This document shows positions 11,401 through 18,673 of a DNA stretch of 64,000 nt, piece after piece; within the stretch, counting starts at the first letter, position 1; every line of letters begins with the position of its first letter. The stretch comes from an uncultured Calothrix sp. (GTDB lineage: Bacteria > Cyanobacteriota > Cyanobacteriia > Cyanobacteriales > Nostocaceae). A program made the translations under genes and the position numbers. Where the stretch lies: contig CALJJQ010000039.1 in assembly GCA_937973965.1 (NCBI GenBank), positions 79,979-143,978 on the forward strand, given 5' to 3'. The notes beneath the pieces are model-generated. The model saw only the letters and a program-made list of their open reading frames with translations. It was not told the DNA's origin and ran no database searches.

Positions 11401-13147
11401 TTGTGAAGGTGATCAACGTCGGTACGAGTTTATCCTGGAACCAGAAGGTGGTACGGTTCGGGGTGAAGGTATTGTATCTGCTGGTTCAAAACAATTTTTC
11501 CAACCAAGTAGTATTGACCCAGGAAGTCGAGATGATTTAGCAAGGGGATTGGAAGTTGCAATTACTTTCATCTATGCGGTTGATGATACCTATGATACCC
11601 TTACTGTTACTATTTATCCCCTACCCAGACCAAATTTATCAGTTAGTGATGGTCAAAGTTTCTGTCACAATGCAGCACCTGTAGAGATTAAACTGGCTAA
11701 TGGAACACCTGATAATTTGCAATTAATCCAGGTAAAAATTAACGACGTAGAAACAAATATTCTCAATCTAAGGGAATATGCAACCGAGGGAGAAACGGAA
11801 ACAGTCACGATTACAGCACTGATTCGGAATCAAACCACAGAATGTGAAAATACCCTCACCCATACAATTACAATTTATCCCCTTCCCCAAGCTGATTTAT
11901 CAGTTAGGGACGGACAAACATTCTGCAACAATGCAGATTCCCTAAACATCACCTTAACTGAAAATACACCTGAAAATATAGAACTGATTCAAGTCAAAAT
12001 TAACGACGTAGAAACAAATATTCTCAATCTAAGGGAATATGCAACCGAGGGAGAAGCAGAAACAGTCACGATTACAGCACTGATTCGGAATCAAACCACA
12101 GAATGTGAAAATACCCTCACCCGTACAATTACAATTTATCCCCTTCCCCAAGCTGATTTCCAACTAGAAATTGACAATATCAACACCAATGGATTTTCTG
12201 TTCGGGTGTATGATATTCAACCAACCGGAGAAAATTCCTTTACATTCCACTGGGAACATGATGGTATTTCCCATCCCAATAACCCTAGTAATAATAATTT
12301 CATTATCAACTATGAATACGATTCTCATAATTGGGTCTCTGATGGCGTAGTATCAATTACTCTGCGCGTACAAACACCACCAGAACTCGGTAATTGTATC
12401 AGTGAACCAGTTACAAAAACAATCCCCATACCCATCGGTGGTGTACAGGGATTGCAATTATTAACCATTAGTAATAATCAAATAATTAATACCCTGACCC
12501 TGGAAAGTAATTCAAGCTTCAATATCTCTGACTTTAACCCCAACAATGAATATGCGATCGCGGCCATTCCTCCCCTAGTTGGCAGTGTCGTATTTGAATA
12601 TACCCCTCCCAATGCCAATTCAGAGGTCATTCCAGCAATCAATTCTCCCTACATTCTACCTAACTGGCAACCGACTGTAGGTATCCATAGAATTACAGCA
12701 CAAGCTGATAGAGAAATTGACGGCGATCCGATAGAAGTAAATACTACCACTGTAACTATTCATATCCGTGATGATAGTAATAGTGAACCGGAGCCTACTC
12801 CCAACCAACCCACATCAAGGTCACTAAAACTACCAAATAAATTACGTGTTTCCCCTCCACCCAGCGATGAGGAAATCGCTCAATTCAAACCGATAATCCA
12901 GCCAGAGAAAATTCAACCAAGTCAAATATTAACCCTTAATCAACCCCATATTGACAGGTGGAGACAAGCAAACACAAGCAAAGAAAAAAACTTGATGTTT
13001 TTACTCCTAACCAGACAAAATTACCGGAATCAAATACTAGCAATAGGAGCAGCAACCTTGCTATTAATCATGGGATGGACTTACACCCTATCCAGACAGA
13101 CCCAAACTCCACAAAACCCTGAACCACAATCAAATTTGAGGTTTTAG
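8423..13147 (+). CDS. eCIS-cluster giant protein with Ig/PKD-like repeats and C-terminal TM helix
   Basis: ORF track starts at 8399; MNTMINQTGYPIFTPNQVLTKDDLNELVSYLDGLNRLTR at 8423 is a more natural start. Two near-identical ~87-aa beta-rich repeats, then a C-terminal NQILAIGAATLLLIMGWTYTLSR helix. Confidence 0.7.
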   Translation: MNTMINQTGYPIFTPNQVLTKDDLNELVSYLDGLNRLTRTHLIGMGIVCGLEVQTLEKKAGIYITSGCGITSEGFCIQYSSIPVQNQAESKNTFTHYRDKVQLSKNLFIKSKFPKKNYLVRELITAEEAEKKPQGIQPLTAIQDNELYSQVVVILYDWEDLARQDYCQFSYDDRGQERSFRLRFLLLPSQDSKNPSQNTEEEYLSAERLLRQGYQMDKLPERWSSFATQEIFELRNHFLQEFDRETNKFQDFAPQVQRFGCTADNNSVDLTSINNYKTFRENYYQICENAIAAIDKAFPQLFWLFSPFFTAFQPNSGKDFSQLKENLKNIFKGIKLENLLENIKVKEINPEIQTLKPEQLQSTYALQYFYDYLSLLVAAYYELAEATFDLMDDCTPDMQRFPRFLMLGLVPSPSQRTEVYLAPSVYRSHFTQPPIYNSNRVRLQEVRYLYERLLKLSEPESFYLLPFYNTPLKITPSQDRSVPLSKQAIPYYLNYPNLYKYWNYDTYRKGRSDRHPAYFYPKRNPEENFHEFQDLNYHLDNYSFYRIEGHIGKANDQVFKNIRDYQKRYNLAFDVITLKLGNRASLKDLNISGQFADLEADFRRVQGVFQKLWTQHENEWSRNVFLQTLKQSFFDKSGLKDMDSGQLSNFILERARKPEAYELVQVENTEQQFQIYIRDENNIRIARYVTPIADARGNSLSDFRDLIIDFAEISLDKIDQEKQRIIKEIAFSISFPEVTHDLVIDSASNPEKYHLKFSTDDTIVSPPLNLSYSPILVSLSHFAVSQQNNQPIIPQKEFQDFETLYRLLRDSSLVYGPTTLAQNNPQSYLMGDKQVTEELNDLNLTELIKTYQLRLEQLKKLHLFPNFAQQHPGMEHLGGVPKGGTFVLVYVDGQDVRDLLVVDKDPTGYKEAIKRTENIQKAAFLPPSFLGELPEKDVISNSDRLLLELEKRKDIVIADFCLPYRCSSSSPAVSYVLARSRPIILLEKTNLVFCEGDQRRYEFILEPEGGTVRGEGIVSAGSKQFFQPSSIDPGSRDDLARGLEVAITFIYAVDDTYDTLTVTIYPLPRPNLSVSDGQSFCHNAAPVEIKLANGTPDNLQLIQVKINDVETNILNLREYATEGETETVTITALIRNQTTECENTLTHTITIYPLPQADLSVRDGQTFCNNADSLNITLTENTPENIELIQVKINDVETNILNLREYATEGEAETVTITALIRNQTTECENTLTRTITIYPLPQADFQLEIDNINTNGFSVRVYDIQPTGENSFTFHWEHDGISHPNNPSNNNFIINYEYDSHNWVSDGVVSITLRVQTPPELGNCISEPVTKTIPIPIGGVQGLQLLTISNNQIINTLTLESNSSFNISDFNPNNEYAIAAIPPLVGSVVFEYTPPNANSEVIPAINSPYILPNWQPTVGIHRITAQADREIDGDPIEVNTTTVTIHIRDDSNSEPEPTPNQPTSRSLKLPNKLRVSPPPSDEEIAQFKPIIQPEKIQPSQILTLNQPHIDRWRQANTSKEKNLMFLLLTRQNYRNQILAIGAATLLLIMGWTYTLSRQTQTPQNPEPQSNLRF
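11638..12160 (+). repeat. tandem in-gene duplication, period 261 bp (87 codons)
   Basis: 'attaacgacgtagaaacaaatattctcaatctaagggaatatgcaaccgagggagaa...cccttccccaagctgattt' occurs near 11739 and again 261 bp downstream with only a few substitutions; upstream parts of the units are more diverged. Confidence 0.9.
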
Positions 13148-13205
13148 TACCAAATGATAGGTAGATAACAAACACACCCGACAGTACACCTCTTTCCTAT
13201 TTCCC

Positions 13206-15428
13206 ATGAGCAAACAACGTCACATCATTGCACGCACTGTCATAGAACTCGATACCCAACAACTAGCGGATGTATGGAGTTTACAGTCAGACGTAAGTCA
13301 CTTATTTCAACAACAAGGTGTGGAGGCGATCGCAGAACTTTTTGACCAACTGGTGGAAGAGGGGGAAGTAGTGCGATTAGAACGGGTGGAAGTAGATATT
13401 GGCGACCTTGACAGCAGATTGTTCGCCGATGAATTTATACATAAATTACAGGCTGCTTTGCGGGAGACTTTAGGCGATCACTTAACAGATTTATCCCTGG
13501 GAATCCTCACTGCCAAAAGTACTCATAATAGGGAAAATTCCGATTGGGAAGTGTTTATTTACTTTCTCCAATATGGACGATTCCCTTGGTGGTGTCCAGT
13601 TAGGGATTGGCAGGAATGGCTATCATGCTGGTTAAACTCAATACAAATTGATACCAATCATCAAGAAAAACTGCGTCAATTACTGAGGCATCACCCACCA
13701 ACACAACAACGCCTAATAGAACAATTCCCAGAATCTTTCCGACACCAGTTAGTATTACAATTACAGCCAACCTGGATAAATTGGCATCATCTGCTCACCC
13801 AAGCCAAACAAATCATCCAGTCCTGGGTATGGGTAATGAGATTGGATAACAGTGCTAGACTACACCTAGAAAAACAAGCTTGGCTACTACTACTAAGAGA
13901 AATAGATGCAGACAGCACCTCAACTAGAGCATTTCCAACCACCTGGACTCACAACTGGCTGACCCAACTCATGCAACTTTGGCATTTAAATCAAGCCAAA
14001 CACCAAACCCCAACTTTCCCAAGTGTAACACCTCAACCTATTACCCAACGATTACGTACCATTCTCACAGCAGTTCTTGAGAGCGAGCAATCCCTATGGT
14101 TGACAGCCTTAGAACAGGTGTTAAATCTCACCTCCCGTCTATCGAATAATTCGGATACTACATACCCACTTCCTGGGGAAAGTCAGGAACAGACAGAACC
14201 CTTGAGACCAAATCTGCAATCTGGTGACAACAGAGACAATCACACCCCTAATCTTCAAAGGGATGGAGAAGTTTTGCTGCACTTTTTGCAGTATGGTCGT
14301 TTACCCTGGGGTGAAATATCCGCAGATTGGCAAATCAAATGGGAAAATACGATTCAAACCGAAAAATCGTGGCATTTACCCCTACGGAAATTACTGAGAA
14401 ATAACCCCACAGCACAACAGCGATTAGTCACTCAATTACCGGAAAAACTTCGATATCAGCTAGTACAGCAACTACAACCAAATTTGACAAACTGGTATAA
14501 ATTGCTAACACAAGCCAGAGAAATAATACAATCTTGCAACCTGAGTAACTACACCAGTCAACAATTAATTGACCAAGCATGGCGATTACTCCTAGCTGAA
14601 ATTACCTCAGAGAACCCACCACCGACCTTCCCCGCAGCAACTTGGACTCGCAATTGGCTCACCCAACTCCTACAAACACCGGAATTAAATCGATTAATCC
14701 CCACATCTGACCCTGAAGAGCAAGCAAGCGTCAATCAAACCCCATACCAACACCTACATACTATTATTACCACCTTACCAATTGCCGAACATCCACCTTG
14801 GTTAACAGCCCTGGAACAAGTACTATCCAATACATCTAAAAATACACCAACAGTACCCACAAACTGGCGAGAAGACCCTTCCCAGACCGGTGAAAACTCA
14901 ATATTATCCACAGCAGAAGCAACTGCGGGACTATACATCACCCAAGCGGGGCTAGTGCTACTGCATCCATTTATACCTTTTTATTTCAAAGCCATCGATT
15001 TGTTGAATAACGAATTATTCCCAGATGAATCTGCTCAACAAACAGCTATATACTTACTGTATTACCTCGCAACAAAGCAAACCGACACACCCGAATCCGA
15101 ACTAGTGTTACCAAAATTACTGTGTGGTTGGCCACTCAATCAACCAGTAGCACGGGGGTTAGATTTACCAGACGCAGCCCTAGAAGAAGGGGAACGCTTA
15201 TTGCAGACGGTAATTAACTATTGGCAAGTGCTAAAAAGTACTAGTCCCGATGGTTTACGGGAGGGATTTTTACAAAGACAGGGGAAACTGACCCCTACAG
15301 GAGATGGTAACTGGAAACTCCAGGTAGAACAACAGGCGATCGATATTTTGTTGGGTAGTTTGCCCTGGGGAGTGAGTATGGTGACATTGCCGTGGATGGA
15401 GGGAATTTTGATGGTGGAATGGGTGTAA
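13206..15428 (+). CDS. contractile injection system tape measure family protein
   Basis: N-terminus HIIARTVIELDTQQLADVWSLQSDVSHLFQQQGVEAIAELFDQLVEEGEVVRLERVEVDIGDL and C-terminus AGLVLLHPFIPFYFKAIDLL...GSLPWGVSMVTLPWM match the CIS tape-measure family pattern. Confidence 0.8.
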   Translation: MSKQRHIIARTVIELDTQQLADVWSLQSDVSHLFQQQGVEAIAELFDQLVEEGEVVRLERVEVDIGDLDSRLFADEFIHKLQAALRETLGDHLTDLSLGILTAKSTHNRENSDWEVFIYFLQYGRFPWWCPVRDWQEWLSCWLNSIQIDTNHQEKLRQLLRHHPPTQQRLIEQFPESFRHQLVLQLQPTWINWHHLLTQAKQIIQSWVWVMRLDNSARLHLEKQAWLLLLREIDADSTSTRAFPTTWTHNWLTQLMQLWHLNQAKHQTPTFPSVTPQPITQRLRTILTAVLESEQSLWLTALEQVLNLTSRLSNNSDTTYPLPGESQEQTEPLRPNLQSGDNRDNHTPNLQRDGEVLLHFLQYGRLPWGEISADWQIKWENTIQTEKSWHLPLRKLLRNNPTAQQRLVTQLPEKLRYQLVQQLQPNLTNWYKLLTQAREIIQSCNLSNYTSQQLIDQAWRLLLAEITSENPPPTFPAATWTRNWLTQLLQTPELNRLIPTSDPEEQASVNQTPYQHLHTIITTLPIAEHPPWLTALEQVLSNTSKNTPTVPTNWREDPSQTGENSILSTAEATAGLYITQAGLVLLHPFIPFYFKAIDLLNNELFPDESAQQTAIYLLYYLATKQTDTPESELVLPKLLCGWPLNQPVARGLDLPDAALEEGERLLQTVINYWQVLKSTSPDGLREGFLQRQGKLTPTGDGNWKLQVEQQAIDILLGSLPWGVSMVTLPWMEGILMVEWV

Positions 15429-15485
15429 TAAAAATATATTTTTTGACAAGGTATTCACAATTACTTCGCTGCCGGAGGAAAAGCA

Positions 15486-16724
15486 ATGAGAACCGACGAT
15501 AGTAAAACCAGTACAAATCACTCAACCGCACCGCAAAAACCTTTTTTCGGGGCAACACCAAACCATGCTTTTTTCTCGACAGAAAGGGCACAACCGACAC
15601 CTTTTTTCCAACCCCAGGCTGTCTCACCTGCAACTATACAAGCTAAATCAGGGGATGTGAGCGAGGAAGAGGTGCAACGGATGCCAGCCTTTGACAGTGA
15701 AGTTACCAGCAATGGGGAGGTGCAGAGAAGGCAGATTAATTCCCCACAACATACGTCAGCATTCCCGATTCAAGCAAAATTGACAATTGGGGAATCAGGA
15801 GACAAGTACGAACAGGAAGCAGATCGGGTTGCATCCCAGGTGGTAGAACAGATTAATGCACCTGCACCCGCGCAGTCAACCCAAGGGCAGACAGTACAGC
15901 GTCAGGAAGAAAATAAAGAGGAATTGCAGGCGAAACCGGAGATTACTGCAATTCAAAGGATGGAAGAATCGGAAGAGGAACTACAGGCAAAGTCAAACCT
16001 TCAGCATCAGGAAGCCATTAGGGGAGGGGAAGCATCAACCGATTTAACATCAGCCATTAACAGTGCCAGAGGCGGTGGACAGCCCTTAGATACAGGTTTG
16101 CAACGGTCAATAGGACAAGCTATGGGGGCGGATTTTAGTGGAGTGCGGGTGCATACAGATACTCAATCTGACCAGTTAAATAGATCGATTCAGGCAAAGG
16201 CATTTACAACAGGACAGGATGTGTTTTTTCGGCAGGGAGAATATAACCCTGGGAGTCGAGAGGGACAGGAGTTGATTGCCCATGAGTTGACCCATGTGGT
16301 GCAGCAGGACTCCAGAAAAAGTAGTTTTGTACAAAAAAAACCCAGTTCACCAACACCCACGAAAAGGATTGAGGTTGATTTAAGTAGTCAAAACCTACAT
16401 GCTTTTGAGAAAGGGAAAGAAGTGTATTCATTTAATTGTGTTTCTGGTGATAGCTCACATCCTACACCCACTGGGACTTTCAGTATTTTGAGGAAACATC
16501 CGACTTACACGAGCAAAAAATACGGTGCTCCGATGAATTATGCAATGTTTTTTACAAAAACTGGCGAAGCAATCCATCAAGGAGTAGCTGTTGGTCCATT
16601 ATCTTATCTGAAAAGTTGGGGGGTAGATTCAATCGGATCACATGGTTGTGTTCGTTTAGCTAAAGATAATGCAGCAACTTTATTTCTGTGGACACCAAAG
16701 GGAACTCCAGTATGGGTTCATTAG
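15486..16724 (+). CDS. eCIS cargo/effector candidate: DUF4157 domain + L,D-transpeptidase (YkuD) domain
   Basis: DUF4157 region LQRSIGQAMGADFSGVRVHTDTQSDQLNRSIQAKAFTTGQDVFFRQGEYNPGSREGQELIAHELTHVVQQ (HExxH); C-terminal KRIEVDLSSQNLHAFEKGKEVYSFNCVSGD...TPTGTFSI...SIGSHGCVRLAKDNAATLF has the YkuD HxxxxxxxxxxSHGCVRL-type catalytic motif. Confidence 0.85.
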   Translation: MRTDDSKTSTNHSTAPQKPFFGATPNHAFFSTERAQPTPFFQPQAVSPATIQAKSGDVSEEEVQRMPAFDSEVTSNGEVQRRQINSPQHTSAFPIQAKLTIGESGDKYEQEADRVASQVVEQINAPAPAQSTQGQTVQRQEENKEELQAKPEITAIQRMEESEEELQAKSNLQHQEAIRGGEASTDLTSAINSARGGGQPLDTGLQRSIGQAMGADFSGVRVHTDTQSDQLNRSIQAKAFTTGQDVFFRQGEYNPGSREGQELIAHELTHVVQQDSRKSSFVQKKPSSPTPTKRIEVDLSSQNLHAFEKGKEVYSFNCVSGDSSHPTPTGTFSILRKHPTYTSKKYGAPMNYAMFFTKTGEAIHQGVAVGPLSYLKSWGVDSIGSHGCVRLAKDNAATLFLWTPKGTPVWVH

Positions 16725-16826
16725 AGTCATCGCTGTAGTGCGATCGCTCGATCTTGTCGGGTGCATTAACTTCAAGTACGACACCACGATGATATTGCGT
16801 TGACAGTGCGATCGCCGAGTTGAACA

Positions 16827-16995
16827 TTAAACCTGCTCTGGATCGATACCCATTTCCCGTAACTTTGCTGCTAAACGATTCGCCCTTGTTTCTGCTTCCT
16901 CAGTCCGTTGAGCAATTTCTACATAACTCAAAAAACGCTGTCCATCGGTACGAAATATTTGCAACTCATCTGTTGACAAATCGAGCTTTATCAAA
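16827..16995 (-). pseudogene. C-terminal remnant of a Uma2/DUF820-type (PD-(D/E)XK-like) protein
   Basis: Minus-strand translation ...IKLDLSTDELQIFRTDGQRFLSYVEIAQRTEEAETRANRLAAKLREMGIDPEQV* resembles the coiled-coil tail 'GQRFLSYVEIAQ..E..RAERLAAKLRELGIDP' common in cyanobacterial Uma2/Rpn-like proteins. No N-terminal part found. Confidence 0.6.
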
Positions 16996-17866
16996 CATCA
17001 TTGAGAATCCCATCGGATTTATCGGTAACTTAGTAAATTCCGTTAAACGGGGATTTCAGCAATTTGCCAGCAACATTTTGACTCACCTGCGAGCAGGATT
17101 AATTGGCTGGCTATTCGGTGCGCTAGCGGGTGCAGGATTGCAACCACCCGAACGCTTCGATCTGCGGGGTATTGTTTCCCTAGTCATGCAAATTCTCGGT
17201 TTAACCTATCAAAGATGACGCGGTATTTTAGTACGATTGTTGGGTAGTGAGGAACGGGTACAAAGGGCAGAACAAGCCTTTGATTTTCTCGTCACCCTGG
17301 TTCGAGATGGCATTGCCGCAGCTTGGCAACGGATTGTCGAATTTGTCGGCAATTTGCAAGAAATGGTCATTGGTGGCATTCGTGACTGGGTAGCAAGGAC
17401 AGTTGTAGGGCAGGCGATCGCCCGTTTAGTCACCCTATTTAACCCAGCCGGAGCCGTGATTCAAGCCATCATGGCAATCTACAACACAATCGTTTTCTTC
17501 ATCGAACGTGCCCAGCAAATTAGTGCAGTGGTCGAGTCAGTGTTTGGTTCCATTGCTAGTATCGCCGCAGGTAACATCGGTGCAGCAGCGTTAATTGCTA
17601 AAGGATATAAATACTTTGTTGACAAGGACGCAGATCATGTCCTTGATTTATCGTGGCATGGACAGGATGAATTTGATAATTTATGGCCATTAGATCGGGA
17701 GGTCAATCAAAGACCAGTACAGGACAATTGGTATTCTAACTATTTGATACAGTTTAAAGCAGGTAATAACAGAGTTCAGGTCAAACCGTTGGGTCAACTA
17801 GATGGAAAATGGTTTAAGATATTAGGCTACCAATACCCACCTCCCAACCCAGGAGGAAAAGAGTAG
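16985..17866 (+). pseudogene. decayed large DUF4157-type eCIS protein (C-terminal part), split by an in-frame stop
   Basis: IENPIGFIGNLVNSVKRGFQQFASNILTHLRAGLIGWLFGALAGAGLQPPERFDLRGIVSLVMQILGLTYQR then TGA then RGILVRLLGSEERVQRAEQAFDFLVTLVRDG...VVGQAIARLVTLFNPAGAVIQAIMAIYNTIVFFIERAQQI...; both pieces are in the same frame (16820 and 17237 are both 2 mod 3). Confidence 0.7.
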
Positions 17867-18059
17867 AAGAGCAAATCGCTATCCTTACCCGACACGTGCG
17901 ATCGCTACTCAAATTTGTCTCCTAAAATGAAATATGTAACTCATGTGACAAAAATTTAGGAGGCTTTTGTTCTAAAAAGCACAGTTCACTTCAGTATTTC
18001 CCCCTCCTCCACCAGACTCTGAGTAGCCTTCATTAGTCATCTCCCTAAGAACTCAGCCG

Positions 18060-18642
18060 ATGCAAAACTCAACCAACCCGGAAATCGAAAATTCCACTGC
18101 TCCCCATATCGCCACCCAAATTTTTGATCGTGCGATCGCAACCCTTACCCATCATTAGCAATCTATTTCAACTTGATAACCAGGAAGTAAGCAACCATCC
18201 AGTCACTAACATTATGGTTGCTTTTTTTACCAATGATGATTGGACTTTTACCAAAATACAGGGAAAACCAATTTTGCAAATGGGCTACCAAGGGGAAAAT
18301 GGACAATTTATTTGTGACGCTAGAGCCAACGAAAATCCCCAACAATTTGCCTTTTATGCGATTTTCCCCATGCTTACACCCGAAGACCGTAAATTAGCGA
18401 TCGCCGAATTTATTACCCGTGCTAACTACGGTATGACCATCGGTAATTTTGAATTCAATTTCGATAGTGGTGAAATCTTATACAAAACCAGTATTGATGT
18501 GGAGGGGGATCGTCTGACTGCTGCTTTGATGAAACGGTTAGTTTACACAAATATTGCGATCGCAGATCGATACCTTCCCAGCATTCAAGCTGTTATCGAT
18601 GGTACATCCCCAACAGAAGCAATTCAGACAATCGAGCAGTAG
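18060..18642 (+). CDS. YbjN-domain-like protein, possible frameshift near 18150
   Basis: ORF 18124..18642 (LDNQEVSNHPVTNIMVAFFTNDDWTFTKIQGKPILQMGY...RANYGMTIGNFEFNFDSGEILYKTSIDVEGDRLT). An overlapping frame from ATG 18060 gives MQNSTNPEIENSTAPHIATQIFDRAIATLTHH*, which looks like the expected N-terminus. Confidence 0.55.
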
Positions 18643-18673
18643 AATCTAACTTCTTGAACGAGAGAGGTCAAAG

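Noticed and set aside
16820-16984. N-terminal part of + ORF 16820..17218 (NIKPALDRYPFPVTLLL...)
   Set aside because: Minus-strand reading gives a recognisable Uma2-like tail, so the + reading is spurious.
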